DNA from: Prosthecobacter sp. | Lineage (GTDB): Bacteria; Verrucomicrobiota; Verrucomicrobiia; Verrucomicrobiales; Verrucomicrobiaceae | Assembly: GCA_019186985.1 (NCBI GenBank) | Contig: JABARQ010000030.1 | Span: 1-64,000 of the forward strand | Direction: 5' to 3' | DNA length: 64,000 nt | Shown: one piece after another, positions 33,829 through 46,100 of the stretch | How the letters are laid out: every line of letters starts with the position of its first letter | How positions within the stretch are numbered: the stretch's first letter is position 1 | Translations under genes and position numbers: made by a program | Notes under the pieces: generated by a model | Told to the model about the DNA's origin: nothing | The model's input: the letters and a program-made list of their open reading frames with translations, nothing else | Database searches by the model: none

Positions 33829-35226
33829 ATGGACGCCCCGCCTCATCCCCTGTCACGCCGCCGGTTCCTGGCAGGAGCCGGTGCGGGCCTGGGCGGCCTC
33901 GCGCTTGCCCATCTGCTGCAGGGCGGGGCTTCGGCCCTGGAGGGGCGCAGCCATTTTCCAGCCAGGGCGCGGCGGGTCATCTGGCTGTTCATGCACGGCG
34001 GGCCGAGCCATGTGGACCTGTTTGATCCCAAGCCCGCCCTTGTCCGTCATGCCGGCAGCCCCCTGCCGGAGAGCTTCGGCAGGGTCGAGACGCGGCGCAA
34101 GGTCGCCCGGAACCCGCTGCTCGCGCCGGTGAGGCCTTACCAAAAGCATGGCCGGAGCGGCATCGAGGTGAGCGGCTTTCTGCCAAGGATGGCGGAGCTG
34201 GCGGATGAGATGTGCGTCATCCGGAGCTGTCATGGCGACAGCGTGAACCATCCGCAGTCGGTTTATCAGATGAACACGGGCTCGATCCTGACGGGCAGGC
34301 CGAGCTTTGGCAGCTGGGTGGCCTACGGCCTGGGCACGGAGAATGCGGACATGCCCGCCTTCGTCGTTCTGCCGGATCCTGGCGGAGGCCTGAAGGGTGG
34401 GCCGCCCGCCTGGGGCAGCGGCTTCCTGCCCGCCACCTTCCAGGGCACGACGATGAGGCCGGGGGCGCATCCCATCCTGCACCTGGAAAGCCCTCAGGGT
34501 GCCATGAGGCAGAGGGCCACGCTCGACCTCGTGCAGCGCATGAACGCGGCGCATCTCACGCGTCATCCTGAGGAGGAGGCGAGGAGCGTGCTGGAAGCGC
34601 GCATCCGCTCCTATGAACTGGCCTTCAGGATGCAGTCGGCCGCGCCCGAGGCGGTGGACATCTCACGCGAGACCGAGGCGACACGCAGGCTTTACGGGCT
34701 CGATCATCCGACGACGCGTGAGTTTGGCACACGCTGCCTGCTGGCCCGCCGGATGATCGAGCGCGGCGTGCGATTTGTGCAGGTTTACGCGGGAGACACC
34801 AACGGCTGGGATGCGCATGAGGACGTGATGAAGAACCATGGCGAACTGTGCGCCCGCACCGATGCGCCGGTGGCCGGGCTGCTTCGCGACCTCCGGCAGC
34901 GCGGCCTGCTGGAGGATACGCTGGTGATCTGGGGCGGAGAGTTCGGCCGGATGCCGATGAGTGAAAAGGGCGTCGGGCGCGACCACAACCCCTGGGGTTA
35001 CACCACGGTGCTTTTTGGCGCTGGGGTGAAACACGGCCATGTGCATGGCGCCACGGACGAGTTCGGCCTGCGTGCCGAGCAGGACAAGGTGCACGTCCAT
35101 GACCTGCATGCGACGCTTCTGCACCTGCTGGGCTTTGACCATGAACGGCTCACCTTCCGGCACAACGGGCTGGACCAGCGCCTGACGGGTGTGGAAGGGC
35201 ATGTGGTGAAGGGGGTTTTGTCATGA
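33829..35226 (+). CDS. DUF1501 protein, Tat-exported
   Basis: A 465-aa sulfatase-fold protein. Tat signal: SRRRFLAGAGAGLGGLALAH. The DUF1501 blocks VIWLFMHGGPSHVDLFDPKP, SVYQMNTGS, VQVYAGDTNGWDAH, VIWGGEFGRMP and GRDHNPWGYTTVLFGAGVK are all present. In planctomycetes and Verrucomicrobiota these occur with DUF1549/DUF1553 proteins, as here, where the stop overlaps the next start by 4 nt. The biochemical function is unknown. Confidence 0.92.
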   Translation: MDAPPHPLSRRRFLAGAGAGLGGLALAHLLQGGASALEGRSHFPARARRVIWLFMHGGPSHVDLFDPKPALVRHAGSPLPESFGRVETRRKVARNPLLAPVRPYQKHGRSGIEVSGFLPRMAELADEMCVIRSCHGDSVNHPQSVYQMNTGSILTGRPSFGSWVAYGLGTENADMPAFVVLPDPGGGLKGGPPAWGSGFLPATFQGTTMRPGAHPILHLESPQGAMRQRATLDLVQRMNAAHLTRHPEEEARSVLEARIRSYELAFRMQSAAPEAVDISRETEATRRLYGLDHPTTREFGTRCLLARRMIERGVRFVQVYAGDTNGWDAHEDVMKNHGELCARTDAPVAGLLRDLRQRGLLEDTLVIWGGEFGRMPMSEKGVGRDHNPWGYTTVLFGAGVKHGHVHGATDEFGLRAEQDKVHVHDLHATLLHLLGFDHERLTFRHNGLDQRLTGVEGHVVKGVLS

Positions 35227-36923
35227 AGGGCGTGATGCTTCGCGCCCTGTTGTGGAGCGGCTGCGCCTGCCAGCTTCAGGCCGCGGCCATCCGCGCCACG
35301 GACGACCCGGTGCGTGACGAGCGGCCGGTGACTGAGGAGGATCGGCGTCACTGGGCCTACCAAACTTTGCAAATCAAGGCTGGCGCCACGCTGGACTCGC
35401 TGGCAGGGCCGGCAATGGGCATGGCGGAGAGGGCCCTGCTGATCCGCCGCGTCTGCCTTGACCTGACCGGCCTGCCGCCACGGGAGGCCGACCTGGCGAA
35501 GGACTATGAAACGCTGGTGGATTCACTGCTGGCCTCGCCGGCCTACGGGGAGCACTGGGCGCAGTGGTGGCTCGACCTGGCGCGCTTTGCCGAGACGGAC
35601 GGCTTTGAATACGACGCCGACCGTCCGCGCGCCTGGCAGTACCGTGACTGGGTGATCGCCGCGCTCAATCGTGACCTGCCGTTTGATGAATTCGTGCGCC
35701 AGCAGCTCGCGGGGGATCTTCTTCCAGGAGGTGATCCGGCGGCCACCGGTTTCCTGATGGCGGCGCCGGACATGCCCGATCTAAACAGCCAGGACGAGCG
35801 CCGCCATGTGCTGCTCAACGACATCACCAGCACCGTCGGCACCGCCGGCCTCGGCCTGACGCTGGGCTGCGCCCAGTGCCATGATCATCCGTATGATCCC
35901 GTCAGCCAGGCCGACTTCTACCGGCTGCGGGCCTTTTTTGACAACACCATCCAGCCGAAGGAGCGGAAGCCGATCGGCCCTGAGGCGAGGGTGTTTACGG
36001 AGGGAGTGCCTGTCAGCCGAGTCTTCATCCGCGGCGATTTCCGGCGTCCGGGACCTGCGGTGCCGGCAGCCTATCCGCGTTTTCTGGGGACGACTCCGCA
36101 GGGGGCGGACCGTGCAGACCTGGCGCGCTGGCTGACGGACGAGGGCAATGTGCTGTTTCTGCGCGCGACCGCCAACCGTCTCTGGCAGCAGCATTTCGGC
36201 AGGCCCTTGTCTGAAGTGCCCGGAGATCTTGGCGTACAGGGCCGGCCTCCGGAAAATCCCGCGCTGCTCGACTGGCTCGCCGCCGAGCTGCCAAGGCAGG
36301 GATGGAGCCTGAAGCGGCTGCACAAGGTCATTGTCATGTCGAAGACGTATCGTCAGGCAGGCCTGGCTCCGCGCCGGCTGACCGGCGAGATGCTGCGGGA
36401 TGCGATGCTGTCCGTGTCCGGTCGGCTGAATCCAAAGGCGGGAGGCCCAGGCGTGCGCCTGCCGCTTCCGGCGGAGGTGGGCGGCACGCTCATCAAGAAG
36501 CAGGGCGATGCCCATCCTGATCCCGCCGAGCACGACCGCCGCAGCATCTATGCCTTTGCCCGCAGGAACCTGCGGCTGCCGATGTTCGAGCTTTTCGACA
36601 GGCCGGACGCGCAGTCCGCCTGCGCGCGGCGGAACGAATCAACCACGGCTCCTCAGGCGCTCATGCTGATCAACTCCGGCTTTGCCCAGGACTGCGCCAG
36701 GAGCCTGGCCGCCAGCCTGTCGAAGCAGCATGGCTCGGAGGCGCGCGCTCTCATCACCGCCGCCACGCGGCGCTGCCTGGCGCGTCTTCCCTCGGAGGCT
36801 GAGCTGGATGCAGGCGCGGTTTTCCTGGAGCAGCAGACTGAGCGTGCCGGAGGCTTCAACGAGTCCCTGGCCGACTACTGCCTCGCGCTGATGAACTCGA
36901 ACGAGTTTGTGTTCGTGGACTGA
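35223..36923 (+). CDS. DUF1549/DUF1553 protein
   Basis: A 566-aa exported protein with a signal peptide (LRALLWSGCACQLQAAA). DUF1549: RVCLDLTGLPPREADLAKDY, LDLARFAETDGFEYDADRP, FDEFVRQQLAGDLL and TLGCAQCHDHPYDPVSQADF. DUF1553: FLRATANRLWQQHFGRPL, VIVMSKTYRQ, ELFDRPDAQSACARRNESTT and ALMNSNEFVFVD at the end. It lacks the N-terminal haem-binding cytochrome domain and the middle sugar-binding domain many relatives carry, so it is a short form. It is translationally coupled to the DUF1501 gene. Confidence 0.92.
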   Translation: MKGVMLRALLWSGCACQLQAAAIRATDDPVRDERPVTEEDRRHWAYQTLQIKAGATLDSLAGPAMGMAERALLIRRVCLDLTGLPPREADLAKDYETLVDSLLASPAYGEHWAQWWLDLARFAETDGFEYDADRPRAWQYRDWVIAALNRDLPFDEFVRQQLAGDLLPGGDPAATGFLMAAPDMPDLNSQDERRHVLLNDITSTVGTAGLGLTLGCAQCHDHPYDPVSQADFYRLRAFFDNTIQPKERKPIGPEARVFTEGVPVSRVFIRGDFRRPGPAVPAAYPRFLGTTPQGADRADLARWLTDEGNVLFLRATANRLWQQHFGRPLSEVPGDLGVQGRPPENPALLDWLAAELPRQGWSLKRLHKVIVMSKTYRQAGLAPRRLTGEMLRDAMLSVSGRLNPKAGGPGVRLPLPAEVGGTLIKKQGDAHPDPAEHDRRSIYAFARRNLRLPMFELFDRPDAQSACARRNESTTAPQALMLINSGFAQDCARSLAASLSKQHGSEARALITAATRRCLARLPSEAELDAGAVFLEQQTERAGGFNESLADYCLALMNSNEFVFVD

Positions 36924-37140
36924 GGGCGCTGGCGTCGTGTGACGAAACGGCAACCTAAAGTGCAACAAAACCGAGCCACAAAAATCCTTGCGGCATGAGG
37001 GGTTGCCGCCTGTTCCCGCAATGACGGGAGGAAGCGGTTTCGCGTGACGATCTGGCGACATGCCGGGCCTGACAAAAAGGTTGCACGGGCCTTCGGGAAA
37101 GGCGGCGTGGCTGTGTCATCCAGGTGGGAGACCGCTCCCC

Positions 37141-40100
37141 ATGAAACCTCTCATCAACATCAAGCAGGCCGCCTTTTCCACCCGCCGCCACCTTCTCGTG
37201 CTCCTCGGCCTGGCATGGATGACGCTGGCTTCCGCAAGCGCGCAGCTGGTGCTGACCGAGGTCAATTCAAACGCTGCGGGAGGCGACTTCTGGGAGCTGA
37301 CGAACGCAGGCACCACGGCGCAGGACATCGGCGGATGGAAGTGGATCGACAACAGCGCCTCAGGCATTGCAGATGCCGCGACCGTCACCATCCCGGGCGG
37401 CACCATCATTGGAGCCGGTGAATCTGTTGTTTTCTGCGTTGCTGCGGATGCCGCTGCGTTTCGGTCCTACTGGGGAAGCCTGACCGGCGTCCAGATTCTG
37501 GCAAGTCCATCCGGCCCTGGGCTTGGGCAGAATGATGCCATCAATCTGTTCGATGCCTCGGGTTCACCCGTGCTGTCCTTCACCTATGCCGCCAGCGGCT
37601 TCACGCGTTCGGATGGCAGCGCTTCGGCGGGCGGTCATGCGGGCGTTTCGGCAGGCGGCGCGGCCGCCCAGTCGGTGGTGATCGACCCGGCCTTTGGCAC
37701 CGGCGCAGGCAGGCGCTACAAGGCGGCGTCGGCCGGGGTGAACGGCGCCTACGCCAGCACCTCCGGTGGAAGCAACATCGGCTCGCCAGGCGTGACCGGA
37801 CTCAGCTTCAGCGGCGGCCCCTCGATCACGCTTTCGCTCAGCATCACGGCGTCCACCTTCTCCGAAGCCGCCACAAATCCCGCCGCGACCGGCACGGTGA
37901 GCCGTGCCACGAGCGGCACGACGGACCTCGTGGTCACGCTGAGCTCCAGCGACACCACGGAGGCCACGGTTCCTGCCACGGTGACCATCCTGGCGAATCA
38001 AACCAGCGCCACCTTTGAGGTGAGCGCCGTGAACGACACCTTTCCCGATGGAAGCAAGACGGTGACAATCACCGCGAGCGCCACGGATGCCACCACGCCG
38101 ACCTCTGATCTCATCGTGACAGATGATGGCGACGTGCTCGACACCAGCTTCATGCTCACCGAGGTGCAGTCGAATCAATCCGCCACGAAGCCCTCGACGG
38201 CGAATGACTACTGGGAGCTGACGAACATCAGCGGCGTGACGAAAGACATCAGCGGCTACTCCTGGCACGACAGCGGTCGCTCGGGTGCAGCGGCACAGGC
38301 TTACAAGCTTCCTCCCGGCACCAGCATCACTGCGGGCGAGTCCGTGATTTTCACGGCGGCCCCGGCGGCGGATTTCCGGGCCTGGTGGGGTCTTGAGCCG
38401 ACGGTGCAGGTGTTTACCAGCACGGGTGCGCCGGGACTTGGGCAGAATGATGGCATCTCCTTCTTCGATGCCGGTCAAAATGAGCTTTTCTTCTTCAGCT
38501 ATGCTGCCAGCGGCTTCACGAAGGAAGATGGTTCGCCTTCCACTGGCGGTCATGCGGGTCCTTCCGGGGGTGGTTCGGCGGATTCACAGGCTTTGATCTG
38601 GGTTCCGGCCTCCGGCACCGCGACTCCGCGCTACACGGCTGCCACGGGCATCCCCGGCAATCACGGCAGCCTCACCGCGGTCTCTCCTGCGACTGATGCC
38701 GGCTCGCCAGGCAATCAAGGCGCCATCATCCCCACGGTGAGCATCGCGAATGCGTCCACCAATGAAGGCAGCAGCGGCACCACGCTGCTTTCTCTGCCTG
38801 TCACACGCTCCAGCACCGCCACGGCTTTCACGGTCGATTACGCCGTCACCGGCGGCACGGCCACCAGCGGCACGGATTTCGCCACGCTGGCCTCCGGCAC
38901 GCTTACCTTCACGAATGGCGGCGCTGCTTCGCAGAACATCGACATCACGGTGAATGGTGACACGACCTCCGAGGCCGATGAAACCGTCATCATCACGCTT
39001 TCGAACCTCGTGAACAGCGCTGGAGCCACGGTGATCCAGGCCGCCGCAGGCACCGGCACCATCGTCAATGATGACATCGTGCCTGCGGGCATCACCACGC
39101 ATCCCGCGAGCGTCACCATCGCCACCGGCTACACCGCCACGCTCAGCGTGACCGCTGCCGGCTTCCCCACGCCTTCCTTCCAATGGTATCAGGGCAGCAG
39201 CAGCGACACCTCCACGCCAGTCGGCTCAAACAGCAGCAGCTTCACCACGCCCGCTCTCACCACCACGACGAGCTACTGGGTGCGTGCGACGAATGCCGGC
39301 GGTCCCGCGGACAGCAGCACCGCCGTTGTCACCGTCACCACCGGCCCCGCGGAGGTCAATCTGGCGAACTACGTGCGCGTCGCCCGCATCAATCTGCCGG
39401 AGCCGACACGCACCGCGCTGCCTCCCGGCACGCCGGTTCACAACTATCTCTGCCAGGAAGCCTCGGCCGTGACGTACAACTGGGACACCGACACGCTCTT
39501 CGTCACGGGCGACGGTGGCCGCGCCATCACGCAGGTTTCCAAAACCGGCCAGCTCATCGACACGATGACGCTCGCGCTCGGCAGCAGCCCGCAGGGCACC
39601 GATTTCTATGATCCCGAAGGCCTCACCTACATCGGCGGCGGCCAGTTTGTCATGAGCGAGGAGCGCGACCGCCAGCTCGTGAAGTTCACCTACGTCGCCG
39701 GCACCACGCTGAGCCGCAGCGGTGCTCAAACGGTGAAAATCGGCACCTTCGTCGATAACACCGGCACGGAAGGCCTCTCCTGGGATCCGCAGACCAGCGG
39801 CTTCATCTGCCTGAAGGAACTTTCGCCCATCGGCATCTTCCAGACCGGCGTGGACTTCGTCGCCGGCACCGCCACGAACGGCTCGCCCACCACGGTGAAC
39901 TCCACGAACCTCTTCGATCCGGCGCTGCTCGGCATGACGGACACGGCGGACGTCTTTGCCCTGTCGAATCTGCCTTCCATGAGCGGCCAGCCGCAGGCGG
40001 GCAATCTGCTCGTGCTCGGCCAGGAAGATGCCCGCATCGTCAATGTGGACCGCAGCGGTGTCATCACCAGCACGCTGAACATCAGCTCTGATCCGGGCAA

Positions 40101-43100
40101 TCCGCTCACACCCAACGGCCAGCAGCATGAAGGCATCACGATGGACCGCGCGGGCATCATCTATGTCGTCAATGAAAACGGCGGCGGCAGCATCGACTAC
40201 CCGCAGCTCTGGGTTTATGCGCCGTCCTCGCTGCCGAATGCGGCACCGGCGGCTGTGATCGTCGATAACTCCGCCACCACGCTGCCGGAGAACAGCAGCA
40301 CCGCCTCCCGCGTGAAGCTGGGAGACATCTTCGTGACCGATGACGGCCTCGGCACGAACACGCTGAGCCTCAGTGGAGTCGATGCGGCCTCGTTTGAGCT
40401 TTCCGGCACCGAGTTCTTCCTCAAGGCAGGTGTCACGCTCGATTTCGAGACGAAGAGCAGCTACGCCGTCACTGTGAACGCCGATGACAGCACGGTCGGC
40501 ACCACGCCGGATGTCAGCGTGAATTTCACGCTCACCATCAGCGATGTGGAGCCTGAGGCGCCGCCCGCACCGGTCATCATCATCTCGGAAGTAGCACCCT
40601 GGGCCAGCAGCAACTCCGCCGTGGCCGCCGACTGGTTTGAGATCACTAACGTCACTTCCAATACGATCGACATCACCGGCTGGAAGATCGACGACAGCTC
40701 CGCCGCCTACGGTAGTTCCGCCGCGCTCAATGGCGTGACCGCGCTCGCTCCCGGCGAAAGCGTCATCTTCATCGAAACGGCCGATCTGCCGACCAAGGGC
40801 GCCCTTTTCCGCAGCACCTGGTTTGGCGCGAATCCGCCCGCCGGATTGCAAATCGGCTCCTACAGCGGCTCCGGCCTCGGTTTGAGCTCCACGAGCGATG
40901 GCGTGAACATTTTCAACGCCGCAGGCACGGTGATGGCCAGCGTGTCCTTCGGCTCTTCGGATGCCGTCTCTCCCTTCCAGACCTTTGACAACACCCGTGG
41001 CCTCAATGCGACCACGATTTCGAAATTCAGCGCTGCCGGAACGAATGGCGCGGTTGCCTCCAGCAATGCCGCCGAGGTCGGATCGCCCGGTTTTGCGGCT
41101 CCTGGCGTGCTTCGCATCACGGAAGCCGCTGCCTGGGGCAGCGGCAATGGCAATTACCTTGCCGACTGGTTTGAAGTGACCAACACCGGCGCCCGTGCGG
41201 TGGACATCAGCGGCTGGAAAATGGACGACAGCTCCGAATCACCCGCTGCGGCGCTTTCGCTGACCGGCGTCACCAGCATCGCTCCGGGTGAATCCGTCAT
41301 CTTCCTCGAAACGGCCACGCCCGTGACGACCATCGCCACCTTCCGCAGCACCTGGTTCAGCACGACTCCTCCGGCGGCGCTGCAAATCGGCAGCTACACC
41401 GGCTCCGGTGCCGGTTTGAGCACGGGCGGTGACGCTGTGGTGCTTTACGACGGTAACAACGTCCGTCAGGCGAAGGTCTTCTTTGGCGCTTCACCCAGCG
41501 CCACACCGTTTGCCACCTTCGACAACTCCGTCGGCGCGGACAACGTGAGCCTCGCCACACTGAGCGCCGTCGGCACGAATGGTGCCTTCGTCGCCCTCAC
41601 CGATGCGGATGAGATCGGCTCGCCCGGCACGACGGTTTCCGCCGCGCAAAATGACACCACCATCGTCATCAGCGATGCCAGCCTCAGCGAAGGCAGCAGC
41701 GGCAGCAGCACGCTGGGCTTCACCGTCACCCGCAGTGATCGCAATGGAGCCTTCACCGTGGATTTCGCCACCTCGAACGGCACCGCGACGGCTGGCAGCG
41801 ACTACACCGCCGCCTCCGGCACACTCACTTTCACTGCGGGCGGCTCCACGACGCAGAATGTGAGTGTTTCCATCACCGGCGACACCGCGGTCGAAGCGAA
41901 TGAAACCTTCATCGTCACGCTTTCCAACGTGGTGAACACCGCCGGCACCGCCACCATCACGGATGCGACTGGCACGGGCACGATCAGCAATGATGACACC
42001 ACGCCCGCTGCCTTCCCGGCCAGCAATTCGCTCAGCCCCACGGTCAAAGGCAGCATCGCCCTTGCTGGTGCGGAGATTCCGGCCTTTGATCCGCTTTCCG
42101 ACCGCGCCTTTGCCTCCTCCGGCGCCGGCATCCAGGTCGTGAACCTCGCCGACCCGGCGAATCCCGTTTTCATCAACACCATCACACCTTCCACACTCGG
42201 CATCGTCGGCCTCACCAGCGATGACATCTCGTCCGTGGCCGTGCGCAAAGGCAGTGGCAGCAACCCCAGCGTGCTCGCCGCCGCCATCATCAGCAATCCG
42301 AAGACGAATCCCGGCTTCGTGGTCTTCCTCGATGCCGCCACGGGTGCGCTGATCAGTCACGCCACCGTCGGGGTGGTGCCCGATCACGTCGCCTTCACTC
42401 CCGATGGCTCGAAGCTGCTCGTTTGCAATGAGGGCGAGCTTTCCACGCCCGAGGTCACCATAGAGGTCGCCGTGCCCGATGCTGCGCAGGGCGGCGTCAG
42501 CATCATCGCCGTCGATGCCGCTGGTGTGGCTGGAACGGTGCAAACTGCCGATTTCACCGCCTTCGATTCGCAGGCTGCAGCGCTGAAAACGGCTGGAGTG
42601 CGCCTCTATGACGACGGTGTGCCTTCCACCGACTTTGAGCCGGAATACCTCGCCATCTCACCCGATGGCACGCAGGCCATGGTCACGCTTCAGGAGGCCA
42701 ATGCGGTCGCCGTGCTTGACATCGCCAGCGCCACCTTCACCAGGGTGGCTCCGCTCGGCAAAAAGGATTTCAGCGCCCTCCGCGCCGATTTCAGCGATGC
42801 CGACGGCATGAAAAACCCGCGCACCGGCCAGCCTGTGTTTGGCCTCTACATGCCGGACGCCATCGCTTCCTTCTCCTCCGGCGGTCAAACCTACTATGTG
42901 ACAGCGAATGAGGGCGATGACCGCAACGACTTCATCGCTCCGAACGAGACCACCACTGTCAGCAATGCCGGTTACGATCTCGACAACACCGTCTTCCCGA
43001 ATGAGGCCGATCTGAAGCTCAACGCCAACCTGGGCAAGCTCACCGTATCCAACCTGCCCGGCCTGCGTGGTGACACCGACAACGACGGCGACATCGACGA

Positions 43101-46100
43101 GATCCTCATGTATGGCGCTCGCAGCTTCTCGATCCTCGACTCGACCGGTGCCATCGTCTTCGACAGCGGCGACATGATCGAAGTGATCGTGGCCTCGCTG
43201 CACAACAGCAACTTCGACGACGGTCGCAGCGACAACAAAGGCCCGGAACCCGAAGGCGTGGCCGTGGCGACGCTCGGCGCCCGCACCTTCGCCTTCGTCG
43301 GCCTGGAGCGTTCGCACCTCACTCTCGTGTTTGATGTCACCAACCCTCTCGCGCCGGCCTATGTCACCTCGCTCGTCCGCAGCGGGGATCTCAATCCTGA
43401 GGGCATCGTGGTCGTGTCCGAAGCGGACAGCCCCAGCGGCCGACCGCTCGTGCTCGTGACGAACGAAAGCAGCAACACGCTCAGCATTTTCGAACTCACG
43501 CCGGCCGCCGCCTTCACCCTGCAGCTTCTGCATCTCGCGGACGCCGAGGCTGGTCTGCTGGCCTCACAGGCCGCGCCGAATCTCGCGGCTCTCGTGGATG
43601 CCTTTGACGGTGCTTATGCGAACACGCTGATCCTTGCCGGCGGTGACAACTACATTCCCGGACCCTTTGCCGCCGCTGGAACCGATGCGCTCGTGGCCGC
43701 CACGCACAACAAGGGCAACAATCCTTTTGCGGCGGACATTGAAATCCACAACCGCCTCGGCGTGGAGGCGTCCACCATCGGGAATCACGAGTTCGACTTT
43801 GGCACGAATGCCTTCTCGGATGCCATCGCGGACACGAACTTCCCGTATTTGAGTTCAAACCTCATCTTCTCCGGCGATCCCGGCATCTCCGCCCGCTATC
43901 AGGAAACGGTCGGTGTCGGCGGTCTCGAAGAGGCCAGCAGTGTGAAGAACAAGATCGTGCCGAGCTGCGTCGTCACGAAGGGCACGGAGAAAATCGGCCT
44001 CGTCGGCGTCACCACGCAAATCATCGAAGCCATCTCCTCCACCGGCGGTGTCGAGGTGAAGGGCTTTGTCGGTGATGGCAGCGAAATGGACAACATGGTG
44101 CTGCTTGCCAGCCAGGTGCAGCCCGTCATCAATGACCTCAAGAGCCAGGGCGTGAACAAGATCATCCTCATGGCCCACCTGCAGCAGATCGCCAATGAAC
44201 TGATGCTCGCGCCGATGCTTGCGGATGTGGACATCATCCTCGCCGCAGGCTCCAACACACGCCTTGGCGATGCCGATGATGTCGCCGTGGCCTTCACCGG
44301 CCACGCGGCGAACTTCGCAGGCAACTATCCCATTTACACCGCCGGCGCCGATGGCAAGCCGACCGTCGTCGTGAACACGGACAACGAGTTCACCTACCTC
44401 GGTCGTCTGGTGGCTGACTTTGATGCCGATGGCGTTCTCATTGTGCCCAACCTGCTCGCGAATACCGCGGTGAACGGGGCCTACGCCGCCACCGCCGCGA
44501 ACGTGGCTTCCGCCTGGGGCGTGTCCGAGGCGAACCTTGCCGCGACGGCCTTTGCCTCAGGAACCAAGGGTGCCCTGGTCAAACAGATCACCGATGCCGT
44601 GCAGGGTGTGATTGATACGAAGGACGGCGATGTCCGCGGCTACACCAATGTCTATCTCGAAGGTGAGCGAAGCTTTGTGCGCAATCAGGAAACCAATCTC
44701 GGAAACATCAGCGCCGACTCGATGGTCACTGTGGGCAAGGCGGCGCTCCCAGCCGCCACACATGTTGTCGCGCTGAAAAATGGTGGTGGTATCCGCGCCG
44801 CCATCGGGGCTGTCGAGGTCGCCACCGGCGCCAAACTGCCTCCTCTGGCCAATCCATCCGCTGGCAAGCCATCGGGTGCGGTGTCGCTGCTCGACATTGA
44901 AAACTCAATGCGCTTCAACAACGGCCTGATGCTCTGCGAGACCACGCCAGCGGGCCTGAAGGCCATCCTGGAGCATGGCGTGTCCCTTCTGGGCAACCAG
45001 GGGCGATTCCCGCAGATCGGCGGGATGAGCTTCAGTTTTGACGCATCCCTCCCGGCAGGTTCGAGGGTGCGCAGCGTGGCGCTGACGGACCTGGATGGAA
45101 ATGTCACCGCTCACATTGTCGTCAATGGCAACGTGCTGGTTGATGCGCCTGCCAGCATCACGCTGGTGACACTGAACTTCCTGGCGAACAACGGGGACAG
45201 CTACCCCTTCAAGGCGAACGCTGGCAACTTCCGCTACCTGCTCAGCGGCGGCGGCCTTTCCGGCAGCACGGACGAGTCCTTGAACTTCACGGCTGCCGGA
45301 GTCGTTCCGGCAAACATCCTGGGCGAACAAGCTGCGCTTTCAAGCCATCTGCAGGCCCGTCATGCCACGCCTGCGTCTGCTTATGCCATGATGGACACTC
45401 CAGTGGCGCTGGATACGAGGATCCAGCAGATCGCGAGCCGTTCGGACACGGTTCTCTCCTATGGACCCATCTCACTGGCCTCCGCCGTCGTGACCCATGT
45501 CTCCGGCGCGCCTTCCGTGGAGGTGGTCATCAATCGCAGCGGCACTGCCGCCACGAGTGTCTCGATCAGCACCTCCGACGGCACGGCCTATGCGGTGCCG
45601 CCCTTTGCCGCCGCCCTTGCCGGTGTGGACTACACGGCGGTGAGCACGGTGGTGAGCTTTGCCGAGGGCGAACTCTCCCGGTCGGTCTCCATCCCCCTGC
45701 TGCCACGCCCTGCCTCCGCCCCCAACCGGCGTTTCTCCGTCAGCCTCACCAGCCCTGCCGACGGCTCCACGCTGGGCGCCATCACCTCCGCCGAGGTCCG
45801 CATCCTCGCCGCCGACACCCTCAAACCTTCGCTGGTTGTCTCCTCTCCCGCCGTCTCCGTGACCTCGTTGAGCGCTGTCTCGCCCTTCCAGGTGAAGGGC
45901 ACCGCCGGGGATGCGCGCGGCATCGACCGTGTCGAGCTCGTGCTCAACGGCGGTGCCCCGGTCAACGCCGTGCTCGGCAGCGCGACGGCCCCCGCCTCCG
46001 TGCCCTGGTCCCTGGACATCGAGCCCCTGGCCGGTGCCAACACCCTGGCCGTCACCGCCTACGACCTGCGCGGCAACGCCTCGGCCACCGTCACGCGCAG

